NCBI RefSeq assembly: GCF_900167915.1
Contig: NZ_FUYM01000010.1
Span: 177,158-241,157, forward strand
Direction: 5' to 3'
DNA: 64,000 bases
From: Rhizorhabdus histidinilytica
GTDB taxonomy: Bacteria > Pseudomonadota > Alphaproteobacteria > Sphingomonadales > Sphingomonadaceae
Part shown: positions 1 to 8,366 of the stretch, one piece after another
How positions within the stretch are numbered: the stretch's first letter is position 1
Layout: each line of letters starts with the position of its first letter
Translations under genes and position numbers: made by a program
The notes under the pieces: generated by a model
The model's database searches: none
The model's input: only the letters and a program-made list of their open reading frames with translations
What the model was told of the DNA's origin: nothing

Positions 1-36
1 ACCGATCTTGTCGACATGGATGCTCTTCTGACGCAA
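1..36 (-). CDS. start of an unidentified gene, cut by window edge
   Basis: On the minus strand a TTG codon follows a GAGGGAGGG ribosome binding site by about 5 nt, 11 nt after the stop of the upstream dioxygenase gene. The 12 visible residues (MRQKSIHVDKIG) are too few to assign a family. It would be the next gene of the dioxygenase/transporter operon. The call rests only on the ribosome binding site and the open frame. Confidence 0.35.
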   Translation of the reverse strand, partial: MRQKSIHVDKIG

Positions 37-47
37 GACGCCCTCCC

Positions 48-1034
48 TCAATGCCACTCGGCGAAGGCGACGCCGGTCCCGGTGCCTGCCGCGGTACGGT
101 AGCAGGGCAGATATTCGTGCCACTGCATCTGCAGATGCTCGACCGCACCCGCAGCGCAGATCCAGTTGCGGATTTCCGAGCTTCCCGAATTGATTCTCGT
201 GCGGTCGATCCCGCACAAGGCGTCGGGGTCCTTCCGGCGCATCGCCTCGATCAGGCCCCGGTCGAGATCCTCGTCGACGACGAAATGGCTGAGCCCGCCC
301 GACGCGATGATGCCGACCCGCTTGTCCTCCGGATAGCTCTCCACCGCCGTACGGATCGCCCTGCCCAGCGCATAGCAGCGGCGCGGCGTCGGCTGGTTGG
401 GCGGATAATAGGTGTTCAGCGCGACCGGCACGATCGGGATGTCGGCCCCCGAGACCTGCTTGTGGATGAAGCCGAAGGCATGCCCCTCGCCTTCGCCATC
501 GGGCAGGCGATCCGATGTCGAGATGTCGAATTCCTGTTCGACCAGGGCGGCAATCAGATGGCGGGCGAGCCCCGCGTCGACGGGATAGTCGCGCATCCCC
601 TCGGCCTCATAATAGCCGCCGCGGGCGCGCTGGAACCAGGCCACCCTGTTCGGCTTGACGAGGTGCCGCGGCACATTACGGATCGTGCTGCCGTAGTAGA
701 CGAGGATGCTGGGCAGATTGTCCTCATGATAGAGTTCCTTCTGGTCGTCGCCGACGACGATCAGCGCATCGAGCTGCGCATCCCTGATCGCCGCGCGGAC
801 GCGATCGAGCCCAGCCTGCGAGGCGACGAACCGCCGGTCGAGAGCATCCGGGGCGATCAGCTCCGCGACGCCGGCCGGGGCCGAACGGAGCAGTTCGTCG
901 AAGGTTGCCGGTCTGCCGCTCGTGTCGAGGAAACTGCCCATTGCGTCGCGCTCGACGAACTTGCCCCAGTCCTCGATCTCCATGTTGAGCATGGGCGTGT
1001 GCGAAACGCCGAAGCCGTGCGTCAGTCGTGCCAT
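48..1034 (-). CDS. LigB-family class III extradiol ring-cleavage dioxygenase
   Basis: A 328-residue protein of the LigB family (protocatechuate 4,5-dioxygenase beta subunit and relatives), which cleave catecholic rings with non-heme Fe(II) in the cytoplasm. Seen: His12 in GVSHTPML (first iron ligand in LigB), the SGGLSH motif with the catalytic-base histidine, and SGSSE near the C-terminal glutamate ligand. The position of LigB His61 (YNDH) reads GDDQ, so Gln98 stands there; His103 lies close by. No LigA-like alpha subunit was seen. It is the second gene after an aromatic-acid transporter, so it probably cleaves a product of the imported compound. Substrate unknown; family sure. Confidence 0.88.
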   Translation of the reverse strand: MARLTHGFGVSHTPMLNMEIEDWGKFVERDAMGSFLDTSGRPATFDELLRSAPAGVAELIAPDALDRRFVASQAGLDRVRAAIRDAQLDALIVVGDDQKELYHEDNLPSILVYYGSTIRNVPRHLVKPNRVAWFQRARGGYYEAEGMRDYPVDAGLARHLIAALVEQEFDISTSDRLPDGEGEGHAFGFIHKQVSGADIPIVPVALNTYYPPNQPTPRRCYALGRAIRTAVESYPEDKRVGIIASGGLSHFVVDEDLDRGLIEAMRRKDPDALCGIDRTRINSGSSEIRNWICAAGAVEHLQMQWHEYLPCYRTAAGTGTGVAFAEWH

Positions 1035-1074
1035 CCGAGATCCTCATCCTGTCGCCGCGAGGCGAGTGCGCCCT

Positions 1075-2412
1075 TCATTTCGCAGCCAGCGCGTCCGGCA
1101 TCGGACCATCCAAGGACGGCCGGGCGCGCAGCGTCAACAGCATCATGAACGGGATCGACGCGAAAGCGGCGAAGACCAGATAGGATGCCGAGAGCGGCAG
1201 GCCGGCGCCGATCATCAGCCCCCCGAGCATCGGCCCGAACGCCGCGCCGAACCGCCCGAACCCCACGACCGCCCCGACACCCGTGCTGCGGACGAGCGCC
1301 GGATATTGGCGCGAGGTGACGATCATCAGGCCGCTGAACCCGCCGAGCGTGAAGAAGCTGATCAACGTCGCCGCCGCGAACATGCCAAACGCATTGGGCG
1401 CGATCAGTCCGAAACCGGCCAGCGAGATTGCCGCCCCCAGGAAATAGAAGGCGGTGAGCCGAACGGTGTCGGTGCGGCTCGAAAGGACCCCCATGCTGAG
1501 ATTGCCGGCGATCGCCCCCGTGCCGGTGAACACCCCGCTGGAGATCGCCAGATGCGCGGCCACGCCCGCATCGGCAAGAACATGCGGCGTCCAGTTCAGA
1601 TGATAATAGCTGACCACCGTATAGCCCATCGAGGCCGCCCAGAGCAGCAGCGAGGGCCGCCGCAAGGGCGGCCTCAGCAGGCTCGGCAAGCCGCCGCCCC
1701 GCTTCACCTTCTCGCTAGGCGACGGCAGCACCGACAGCGGCGCACGGCCGATCCTGGCGAAAATGCGGTTGATGCGCGCCAGTGCGTTGCGCGGGTGCGA
1801 TTCCATCAGGAATTCGACCGACTCGGGCAAGAGGAACAAGCTGACCGCGAAGATCAGCAGGTTCACCGATCCGCCGACGATGAAGAAGGAGCGCCACCCA
1901 TAATCGTCAGCGAGCGAAGCCGCGACGATTCCCATCAGGCTGGCCCCCAGCGCGAAACCGATATGAAAGACCGCTATGAAGAAATTGCCCCATCGGCGGT
2001 TGGTATATTCGACGATGATCACGGTCAGGCTCGCCAGCAGCGTACCCAGGCCTATTCCGGTCAGTAGACGGACCGCGGCCAGCATCGGCACCGTGTCAGC
2101 GACACCGGTGAGCAGCATGCAGATGGTGATGCCGCCGAAGGCGGAAAGAATGATCACCCGCCGGCCGACCCTGTCGGCGAGGGGAGCCAGACCGAATGCG
2201 CCGATCGCCATGCCGACCGGCGCCGCGGCGAAGACCATCCCGAGGACCTCCGGGGTGATCTGCCACTGCCGCGCGATCAACGGGGCGGCATAAGCCATCA
2301 CGATGACGTCGGCGCCATCCGCCATGTTGATCACGCAACACAGCAGGACGACCGCGAACTGGAACGGCGTCATCGGAGCGTCCGCCATCGCCTTGGGAGC
2401 ATCCTGATCCAC
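1075..2412 (-). CDS. MFS aromatic acid:H+ symporter (AAHS type)
   Basis: A 445-residue twelve-helix transporter. The first helix has NMADGADV, the DGxD motif of the PcaK/VanK-type aromatic acid:proton symporters, followed by the loop 2-3 motif LADRVGRR. It lies in the inner membrane and probably imports the aromatic acid used by the cluster. It is the first gene of an operon with the LigB-type dioxygenase, 40 nt downstream. A copy of the cluster-wide AT-rich site sits 28 bp upstream of the start. Two more MFS genes in the first 24 kb (12.1-13.5 and 22.3-23.8 kb) suggest several related substrates. The substrate cannot be read from sequence. Confidence 0.88.
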   Translation of the reverse strand: MDQDAPKAMADAPMTPFQFAVVLLCCVINMADGADVIVMAYAAPLIARQWQITPEVLGMVFAAAPVGMAIGAFGLAPLADRVGRRVIILSAFGGITICMLLTGVADTVPMLAAVRLLTGIGLGTLLASLTVIIVEYTNRRWGNFFIAVFHIGFALGASLMGIVAASLADDYGWRSFFIVGGSVNLLIFAVSLFLLPESVEFLMESHPRNALARINRIFARIGRAPLSVLPSPSEKVKRGGGLPSLLRPPLRRPSLLLWAASMGYTVVSYYHLNWTPHVLADAGVAAHLAISSGVFTGTGAIAGNLSMGVLSSRTDTVRLTAFYFLGAAISLAGFGLIAPNAFGMFAAATLISFFTLGGFSGLMIVTSRQYPALVRSTGVGAVVGFGRFGAAFGPMLGGLMIGAGLPLSASYLVFAAFASIPFMMLLTLRARPSLDGPMPDALAAK

Positions 2413-2439
2413 GCGCGCCGCCTTTCGCCTCTTTATAAA

Positions 2440-2457
2440 AATACGTAATTATGACTT
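2440..2457. promoter_or_regulatory. candidate operator, cluster site 1
   Basis: On the minus strand this reads AAGTCATAATTACGTATT, a copy of the ARGTCATAAA-type motif found in other promoters of the first 30 kb. It lies in the 198-bp divergent region between the transporter/dioxygenase operon and the EthD/RraA operon. The surrounding 2430-2480 is strikingly AT-rich for this DNA. Function is inferred from recurrence. Confidence 0.5.
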
Positions 2458-2610
2458 ATTAGTTTTTACTAGCAGTGCGATCTGCGCTGTGCAACCCGCC
2501 CCAGGGCTAGATTTTTCCCCAGCAAGTCCTTGGCAAACCCTTCGCCAGGCGGCAGGATAGCTGCTACCAAAAATCTAGCTGATTGATTGATTCATCACGA
2601 GAGAGGGCGG

Positions 2611-3411
2611 ATGCAGGACCATGGCGAGCGATCGAATCCATCACGGCGAGACCTTCTCCTGGGCGGCGCGGCGCTGATGGCCGGAACGCTCGCATCGAGC
2701 GACGCCGTCGCACGGGCTGCCGGTCCGCGCATCATCAAGACGCTCACCTTCATGGCCCGCAAACCGGGCACGACCCATGCCGAGTTCATGCGCTACTGGC
2801 TGGACGTCCATGCCCCGATGGCGCTGCGCGTGCCGGGCATGCGAGGGATGATCTGCAACGAGGTGACGCTGGTCTCCACCGCTTCGGCGCACCTGCCGGG
2901 CGGGCCGCGGATCGAGATCGACGGCATTGCCGAATCCTGGAAGGAGGAGACAAGCTCGCTCCAGAATCCGGCCGCTCCCGAGGCCGCCAAGGCATGGTAT
3001 GCCGACGGCCCATTGTTCGTCGGGCAGATCAAGGGCTTCCGCGTCAGCGAGAATGTCTTCGTACCTCCGAAGCGGGGCGGCGATGGATTGATCGCGCTGC
3101 TCAAGCGCAAGCCCGGACAGAGCCACGCCCAGTTTGCCAAGCATTGGCTCGAGGTGCATGGACCGATGGCGCGGGACGTGCCGGAAGTGTCGGGCCTCAT
3201 CCTCAACGAGGTAATCGCGGAAGCGCGGCGCGGCGACATAGCACCACTGGCCGGGTTCGGCGAGATCGACGGCATCGCGCAGTCCTTTCGCGAGGATATG
3301 GACGCACCACCCTCTCCGCAGCGCGAGCGCTGGTACGCCGACGGCAAGGCCAGCATCGGCGAAGCGATCGGCTACCGCACCCGCGAACATGTGATCATCC
3401 AACCAAGCTGA
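2611..3411 (+). CDS. Tat-exported protein with two EthD-like domains
   Basis: A 266-residue protein from ATG 2611, chosen because GAGAGAGGG precedes it; a TTG at 2587 is in frame but has no such site. The N-terminus has SRRDLLLGG, a hydrophobic stretch and VARA-AG, a twin-arginine signal. Two ferredoxin-like repeats follow, each with an EthD-type signature (FMRYWLDVHAP at the first, FAKHWLEVHGP at the second). EthD-fold proteins are small dimeric alpha+beta barrels, including muconolactone isomerase-like enzymes, so a periplasmic lactone or quinone step is possible but unproven. It heads an operon with two RraA-family genes. A paralogue lies at 10450-11295. Confidence 0.8.
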   Translation: MQDHGERSNPSRRDLLLGGAALMAGTLASSDAVARAAGPRIIKTLTFMARKPGTTHAEFMRYWLDVHAPMALRVPGMRGMICNEVTLVSTASAHLPGGPRIEIDGIAESWKEETSSLQNPAAPEAAKAWYADGPLFVGQIKGFRVSENVFVPPKRGGDGLIALLKRKPGQSHAQFAKHWLEVHGPMARDVPEVSGLILNEVIAEARRGDIAPLAGFGEIDGIAQSFREDMDAPPSPQRERWYADGKASIGEAIGYRTREHVIIQPS

Positions 3412-3434
3412 AACGCTGCCAGTCAGGACGCACG

Positions 3435-4106
3435 ATGACCCAAACCCTTCTCGACCGCCTGGGCAGGCTCGATGCCTGCTGCATATCCGACGCCGCCGAC
3501 CAACTCGGGCTTCCTCCCGCCGTCACCGGGATCGGCTGGCAATCCGTCCGACGCCGCATTGCCGGGCGCGTGACGACGGTAACGTTGGCGCCGGGCACCC
3601 CACCCAATGGATCGCATCGCCATCTCTGCACCTCCGCCATCGAGCGCGCGGGGCCAGGCGACATCGTCGTCGTCGAACAGCGCACGGGCGTCGACGCCGC
3701 CGGCTGGGGCGGGATTCTTTCCAACGCGGCGCAGATGCGCGGGCTGGCCGGCGTGATCGTGGAAGGGCCGGCCCGCGACATCGACGAAGCCGCGGAACTC
3801 GGCTTTCCGGTCTACAGCCGATCGACCACCTGTCGGACGGCGCGCGGCCGCATCTTCGAGATCGCATCGGGCGAGCCGGTGACGGTCGGCGACACCCTGG
3901 TCAGCGACGGCGACTATGTGGTCGCCGACAGCAGCGGCGTCGTCTTCGTACCCACTGCGCGAATCGAGGAGCTGCTTGCCGCCGCCGAAAGGATATCAGC
4001 CCGCGAGGCGGCGATGACCGAGGCGGTGCGCGCGGGCGAGCCGGTCGGCCAGGTGATGGGCGCGCGCTACGAGAACATGCTCAGCGAGACGGAGGCGGCG
4101 CAATGA
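3435..4106 (+). CDS. RraA-family aldolase/decarboxylase-like protein
   Basis: A 223-residue protein of the RraA fold, which includes 4-hydroxy-4-methyl-2-oxoglutarate and 4-carboxy-4-hydroxy-2-oxoadipate (CHA) aldolases such as LigK. The family's metal-site Arg-Asp pair is present in GVIVEGPARD, after a GWGGIL segment, as expected for an aldolase rather than a ribonuclease regulator. CHA-type aldolases split the last intermediate of meta-cleavage routes to pyruvate plus an oxo acid. It follows the Tat-EthD gene by 23 nt and overlaps the next RraA gene by ATGA, so the pair is probably co-translated. The two may act on different substrates or form a mixed assembly. Confidence 0.85.
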   Translation: MTQTLLDRLGRLDACCISDAADQLGLPPAVTGIGWQSVRRRIAGRVTTVTLAPGTPPNGSHRHLCTSAIERAGPGDIVVVEQRTGVDAAGWGGILSNAAQMRGLAGVIVEGPARDIDEAAELGFPVYSRSTTCRTARGRIFEIASGEPVTVGDTLVSDGDYVVADSSGVVFVPTARIEELLAAAERISAREAAMTEAVRAGEPVGQVMGARYENMLSETEAAQ

Positions 4107-4759
4107 GCGACGACAATCTCGATCGCGCCGGCCGGCTCGACACCGCGACGCTGAGCGACGCGATGGACAAGCTCGGCATCGGCGGCCAATGCCTCGGCAT
4201 CAAGCCGCTCGACCCCGCCTTCCGCCTGCTGGGCCGCGCCGTCACCTTCCAATATGCGGCCGCCGCCAGTCCGGCCGGCAGTGTCGGCGACTATATCGAC
4301 GACGTCCCGCCCGGCAGCGTCGTGGTGCTCGACAATGGCGGGCGGGAGGATGCGACCGTCTGGGGCGATATCCTCACCTCGGTAGCGCACCGTCGCGGCA
4401 TAGCCGGTACATTGATCGACGGGGCCTGCCGCGACACCGACCTCGCCCGCTCGCTCGGCTATCCGGTGTTCAGCCGGAGCTATTCGATGCGGACCGGCAA
4501 GGATCGCGTGCAGTTGGAAACCAGCGACACGGTGGTGACGATCGGCGACGCCCGCGTCGCCCCCGGCGACATCGTCCGCGGTGATGCCGACGGCGCCGTC
4601 GTGCTGCCCCGTTCCCATGAGGATGCGATCCTCGCCGCCGCCGAGGAGATCGAACGGGCCGAAGCCTCGATCAGGACCGCGCTCGATCAGGGCATGCGGC
4701 TCGACGAGGCACGCAAGCAGTTGAACTATCACCAGCTACAGCGCCGGAACGCGGACTAG
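4103..4759 (+). CDS. RraA-family aldolase/decarboxylase-like protein, second copy
   Basis: A 218-residue paralogue of the preceding gene, joined to it by an ATGA overlap. It keeps WGDIL and LIDGACRD, the latter with the Arg-Asp metal-binding pair, plus GYPVFSRS matching GFPVYSRS of its neighbour. Its likely role is class II aldol cleavage of a 4-hydroxy-2-oxo dicarboxylate or a related oxaloacetate decarboxylation. The TAG stop lies at the edge of a hairpin repeat, which may end the operon. A third family member is at 25973. Confidence 0.85.
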   Translation: MSDDNLDRAGRLDTATLSDAMDKLGIGGQCLGIKPLDPAFRLLGRAVTFQYAAAASPAGSVGDYIDDVPPGSVVVLDNGGREDATVWGDILTSVAHRRGIAGTLIDGACRDTDLARSLGYPVFSRSYSMRTGKDRVQLETSDTVVTIGDARVAPGDIVRGDADGAVVLPRSHEDAILAAAEEIERAEASIRTALDQGMRLDEARKQLNYHQLQRRNAD

Positions 4760-4796
4760 GCGGTCCGCGATCCGATTGCATCGGATCGATCGCTCC
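4759..4796. repeat. dispersed hairpin repeat, possible bidirectional terminator
   Basis: CGATCCGAT-TGC-ATCGGATCG forms a perfect 9-bp stem with a 3-nt loop at 4768-4788, with weaker outer arms (GGCGGT and ATCGCTCC). It sits between two convergent operons and has no U-run. A similar element occurs at 43015-43052, also starting at a gene's TAG stop, so this is a repeated unit rather than a one-off hairpin. Confidence 0.6.
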
Positions 4797-4841
4797 GGCT
4801 ATTTGCCTTGCCTTGATTTCCGAGCCCGCCTGGTTCGTTCG

Positions 4842-6020
4842 TCAGGCGCGGCCCGCCTCGCGGCGAATCTCCTCGTCATGCTCGCCCAGCAGCGGCGGCG
4901 CGCGATCATAGACGATCCGCGCATTGTCGAAACGCAGCGGGCTGGCGACCATCGGCAGGCTGCCGGCCACCGGATGATCGAGCCGCACCAGCATCTCGCG
5001 ATGGACGACCTGGGGGTCGGCGAAGGCGTCGGCCGCCGTGTTGATGGGGGCGCAGGGGACCCCGGCGGCCTCCAGACGTGCGACCCACACCGCCATCTCC
5101 TCGCAGGCGAGCGCGGCGATGATCTGGGGCAGGAGCCGCGCCTGGTTGCGCACCCGGCCACCATTGGTGGCGAAGTCGGGATCCGCCGCCAGATCCGGGC
5201 GACCGATGGCTCCGCAGAATTTGGCATATTGACCGTCGTTGCCGACCACCACCACGACATGGCCATCCCGGCAGGGGAACACGTCCTGCGGCTGGATGTT
5301 CGGATGCTTGTTGCCGGCGCGACGCGGGACGTTGCCCGACACCAGAAAGTTCATCGCCTGGTTCGCCAGCGAACCCACCATCACGTCGAGCATGGCCAGG
5401 TCGATATACTCGCCCTCCCCCGTCTCCGCCCGGCGTGCGAGCGCGGCGAGCACCCCGATCGCCGCATACATGCCCGTCATCAGATCGACGACGGGAACGC
5501 CGACCTTCTGCGGCCCCGCGCCGGGATGACCATCGGCCTCGCCGGTGACGCTCATCAACCCGCCCATCGCCTGGATCATGAAATCATAGGCGGCCTGCCC
5601 GGCGCGCGGGCCACTCTGCCCGAAGCCGGTGATCGAGCAATAGATGATGTCGGGCCGGATGGCCGCCAGATCCGCATAGCCCAGGCCCCACTTGGCAAGA
5701 CTGCCCGTCTTGTAGTTCTCGAGCACGATGTCCGAATTCCGGGCCAACGACCGCACCAGCGCCTGCCCATCGGGATCGGCCAGATCCGCCTGCACCGACC
5801 GCTTGCCGCGATTGGCTGCCAGGAAATAGCCAGCGTCGCCGCGCTCCCCGTCCTCGCCCGTCAGGAAAGGAGGCCCCCATTGCCGGGTATCGTCGCCGAC
5901 GCCGGGCCTCTCGACCTTGATCACGTCGGCACCGAGATCGGCCAAGATCTGCCCGGCGAAAGGGCCGGCCAGCACCCGGCTGAGGTCGAGGACACGGATA
6001 TGGCTGAGAGGTCCGGGCAC
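4842..6020 (-). CDS. CaiB/BaiF family (type III) CoA-transferase
   Basis: A 392-residue protein beginning at GTG 6020 (MPGPLSHIRVLDLSRV), the normal N-terminus of this family. Seen: VLAGPFAGQILADLGADVIKVE, the CoA-binding N-terminal region; NRGKRS; and the AYDFMIQAMGG segment, whose Asp is the acyl-enzyme residue in the family. It moves CoA from an acyl-CoA donor to a carboxylic acid without ATP. It lies 28 nt after a glutathione S-transferase gene and is probably co-transcribed. In this setting it could activate a ring-cleavage or side-chain acid for the enoyl-CoA hydratase at 8363. Confidence 0.88.
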   Translation of the reverse strand: MPGPLSHIRVLDLSRVLAGPFAGQILADLGADVIKVERPGVGDDTRQWGPPFLTGEDGERGDAGYFLAANRGKRSVQADLADPDGQALVRSLARNSDIVLENYKTGSLAKWGLGYADLAAIRPDIIYCSITGFGQSGPRAGQAAYDFMIQAMGGLMSVTGEADGHPGAGPQKVGVPVVDLMTGMYAAIGVLAALARRAETGEGEYIDLAMLDVMVGSLANQAMNFLVSGNVPRRAGNKHPNIQPQDVFPCRDGHVVVVVGNDGQYAKFCGAIGRPDLAADPDFATNGGRVRNQARLLPQIIAALACEEMAVWVARLEAAGVPCAPINTAADAFADPQVVHREMLVRLDHPVAGSLPMVASPLRFDNARIVYDRAPPLLGEHDEEIRREAGRA

Positions 6021-6048
6021 GGTCTTGATCCTGGCTGGAGGAAAGGTT

Positions 6049-6747
6049 TCAATCGAGCGTGAGGCGCGTCGCCCGGGCCGAGGGGTGATCCTCGAACCTC
6101 CGGTACCACGCGGCGAGGCCGTTTCGTCCGTGCCGCCACTCCATGTCCGGGAAACGAAGGTCGAGATAGGCGAGCGCCGACCCGGTGGCGATGTGGCCCA
6201 GGTCGAACGCGCCCGCGAAGGTGCGCGCATCGACGTCCAGCCGGTCGAGCGCGGCGGATGCCTTGATCGCATAGGCCGCGTGGATCTCCGCGCTCTGCTC
6301 GGCCGCCGGGCGTATCCGCTCCTGGCGCCACAGGAGGATGGCATCGAGCATGGCATCGGCAAAGGCCTGCCGGCGCAGCACATCGAATCGTTGGCGCCCT
6401 GCGGACGGCAGCAGGTCCGGCCGCGGCCGGAGGGTAAGCAGATAATCGCAAATCAGGGGAGAATCGAACAGCAGCGTCTCGTCCGAGAGACGCAGGGCAG
6501 GTATCGTGCCGAGTGGGTTCTGCTGCATATAGGCGACGTTCGGCCTTCGCCGGTCGACCGGGGTGCGTATCTTTTCGACCTGCCCGGCAAGTCCACATTC
6601 GATCAGCACGATCATCACCTTCCGGACGAAGGGCGACTTCGGCGACCAGTGCAATGCGACCGGCAGGGCGAGCGAATCGCCGGCAAGGCTGCGACCTGCG
6701 CTCGACGCGTCGGGAAAATATGATGCGGAGGACAAGCGAGGCCCCAT
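6049..6747 (-). CDS. glutathione S-transferase family protein 1
   Basis: A 232-residue protein with an N-terminal thioredoxin-like domain (LHWSPKSPFVRKVMI), the cis-proline/glutathione segment IPALRL, then DSPLICDYL, and a helical C-terminal domain ending with LAYLDLRFPD. Three close relatives lie at 13512, 18153 and 26650, all with the SPxxPFVRKV-type N-terminus. The start at 6747 adds about 30 residues not found in the others; no better start with a ribosome binding site was seen. It may do glutathione-dependent ether cleavage, dehalogenation or cis-trans isomerisation, as known for various GSTs. The reaction is unknown. It is the first gene of an operon with a CoA-transferase, divergent from the GntR regulator. 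Confidence 0.83.
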   Translation of the reverse strand: MGPRLSSASYFPDASSAGRSLAGDSLALPVALHWSPKSPFVRKVMIVLIECGLAGQVEKIRTPVDRRRPNVAYMQQNPLGTIPALRLSDETLLFDSPLICDYLLTLRPRPDLLPSAGRQRFDVLRRQAFADAMLDAILLWRQERIRPAAEQSAEIHAAYAIKASAALDRLDVDARTFAGAFDLGHIATGSALAYLDLRFPDMEWRHGRNGLAAWYRRFEDHPSARATRLTLD

Positions 6748-6764
6748 CGTACGGGAAGATCAAC

Positions 6765-6802
6765 AATATGGAAACTAGACCAGCTTAAGCTAATGTTCCA
6801 TA
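6765..6802. promoter_or_regulatory. inverted repeats in the GST/GntR divergent promoter
   Basis: TATGGAA (6767-6773) and TTCCATA (6796-6802) are inverted 7-mers, with the perfect palindrome AGCTTAAGCT (6782-6791) between them. On the minus strand 6765-6782 begins TGGTCTAG, resembling the AGGTCTA half of the site at 11359. The position suits autoregulation by the GntR protein encoded just downstream. Confidence 0.45.
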
Positions 6803-6879
6803 GGAATAAACTAAGATGTAATATCTTCGACCAGCCCGCCTGCCCGACAAGTGGAGGCCGCCAGTGGGAGCGACTTGGA

Positions 6880-7662
6880 ATGGAACCCACTTTGCCTTAC
6901 GTCAGGATCATGAGCTCGCAGCCACTCACTGAATCGCGTCCCCTGGACGATGACGCCACCGGGATGCCCCGCTATCTTCAGCTGAGCACATTGTTTCGGC
7001 GGATGATCGAGTCCGGGCAATGGCAGACCGACAGCCAGATTCCGACGGTCGAGGAACTGGCTGCGGAATATGGCGTGGCGCGCGCAACCGTCCGACAGGC
7101 ACTGGGCCGGCTCGACAATGAGGGGCTGATCGCGCGCTACCGCGCAAAGGGCACTTTCGTGACCTATAGGCCCCAGGAACAGCTATGGTGCGAGGTGGAG
7201 ACCGACTGGTCGGGCCTGCTTCGATCGCGCCCCGGCGCCACGATCGAGCTGCTGTCGGAGGAGAGCGGACTGCAGCCGCCCGTCTTCCTCAATGCAACCG
7301 GCGAGCGGGCGCGCAGCTATCGCCGGTTCAAGCGCCGGCATTCGCGCGACGGCAAGCCCTTTCTCGTCGCCTACACCTATCTCGACGAAGCGCTGTACAA
7401 GCGCGTCAAGCGCGAGGACCTGGAGACGAAGACCGCGCTGAGCCTGCTGAGCGGTATCCGCGGCGTCAAGCTCGAGGACGTGCGCCAGACGCTGACGATC
7501 GGCGCCGCCGACGTAGTGACGGCCAAGGAACTGGGGGTCCCGCTCAACGCTCCCGTCGCCTACGTCCACCGGTCGGCGGTCGACGGCAGCGGCAAGCTCG
7601 TCATGGTCTCCGACGGGACCTATCGCGGCGACATCGTCCGCCTCGACATCAAGCTGAAGTAA
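6880..7662 (+). CDS. GntR-family regulator, HutC/UTRA type
   Basis: A 260-residue regulator (from ATG 6880, preceded by GGGAG; ATG 6910 is also possible, and an in-frame ATG at 6793 lacks a site). The N-terminal winged helix is visible in PTVEELAAEYGVARATVRQALGRLDNEGL, and RAKGTFV ends the DNA-binding domain. The C-terminal half is a UTRA ligand-binding domain, with GDGxYRGD-like SDGTYRGDIV near the end. UTRA proteins sense small metabolites and usually repress. As the only GntR regulator in the first 30 kb it is the best candidate for the shared 18-bp sites in the surrounding promoters. The effector is probably an aromatic acid or CoA ester of the pathway. Confidence 0.88.
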   Translation: MEPTLPYVRIMSSQPLTESRPLDDDATGMPRYLQLSTLFRRMIESGQWQTDSQIPTVEELAAEYGVARATVRQALGRLDNEGLIARYRAKGTFVTYRPQEQLWCEVETDWSGLLRSRPGATIELLSEESGLQPPVFLNATGERARSYRRFKRRHSRDGKPFLVAYTYLDEALYKRVKREDLETKTALSLLSGIRGVKLEDVRQTLTIGAADVVTAKELGVPLNAPVAYVHRSAVDGSGKLVMVSDGTYRGDIVRLDIKLK

Positions 7663-7700
7663 AGCAGGTCCGTCACTCCGGAATCGAATGGCCTCGACAA

Positions 7701-7718
7701 AGGTCATAAAGATGCCCT
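7701..7718. promoter_or_regulatory. candidate operator, cluster site 2
   Basis: AGGTCATAAAGATGCCCT, the clearest copy of the cluster motif, lies between the GntR gene and the decarboxylase/hydratase/Rieske operon, about 90 bp before the chosen start. It is followed by TATATGTC. Confidence 0.5.
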
Positions 7719-7805
7719 ATATGTCTTTTGCCGATCGGGGCGAAGCCTCGATCATGGCGCGAGACAGCCGCGCACCGCAGGGATGTGCGAAGGGTGGAGA
7801 GCTGG

Positions 7806-8366
7806 GTGCCACGAATTCCGTTTCCCGAAGTCGAAACCATGACGCCTGCCCAGTTCCAGGTCTACCAGGATGTCGTCAACGGTCCCCGCGGCCTGATGGT
7901 CGGACCGTTGCGCGCCGCGCTTCACAATGCCGAGCTCGCCGACAAATGGCAGCAGTTCGGACAGTTGCTGCGCTACCGGACTTCGCTTCCTCCGCGGCAC
8001 AGCGAACTGGCGATCCTCGTCACCGCGCGCGCCTGGGATTGTCCTTTCGAATGGATTCAGCATGAACCGGTCGCCCGATCCAACGGCCTTTCCGACGGGA
8101 TCATCGAAGCGATCCGGTGCAATCTTCGCCCCTCTTTCGAAAGGCGGGACGACGAGATCATCTACACCTATGCCAAGGAGCTGCACGACCGGCATGGTGT
8201 CAGCGACGCCGTTTACGATGATGCCTTGTCGCTGATCGGTACCGTCGGCGTCGTCGAGCTGACCGCCCTGATCGGCTATTATACGCTGGTCGCGATGACA
8301 CTGAACGCCCATGCGTTCGATCTTCCGGCGGGATCGGCCCATCCGTTTCGAGAGGCTGCGGAATGA
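7806..8366 (+). CDS. carboxymuconolactone decarboxylase (CMD/AhpD-fold) family protein
   Basis: A 186-residue all-helical protein from GTG 7806, chosen because GGAGAG lies 5 nt upstream and the family usually begins with a short MPRIPxP-type segment. An in-frame TTG at 7728 and GTG at 7794 are alternatives. Seen: RHSELAILVTARAWDCPFEW, the CMD core. The single Cys followed by EW rather than CxxC indicates the decarboxylase-like branch, not the redox AhpD branch. Its partner genes, joined by ATGA and TGATG overlaps, are an enoyl-CoA hydratase and a Rieske oxygenase. It may decarboxylate or isomerise a lactone intermediate; the substrate is unknown. Confidence 0.83.
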   Translation: MPRIPFPEVETMTPAQFQVYQDVVNGPRGLMVGPLRAALHNAELADKWQQFGQLLRYRTSLPPRHSELAILVTARAWDCPFEWIQHEPVARSNGLSDGIIEAIRCNLRPSFERRDDEIIYTYAKELHDRHGVSDAVYDDALSLIGTVGVVELTALIGYYTLVAMTLNAHAFDLPAGSAHPFREAAE

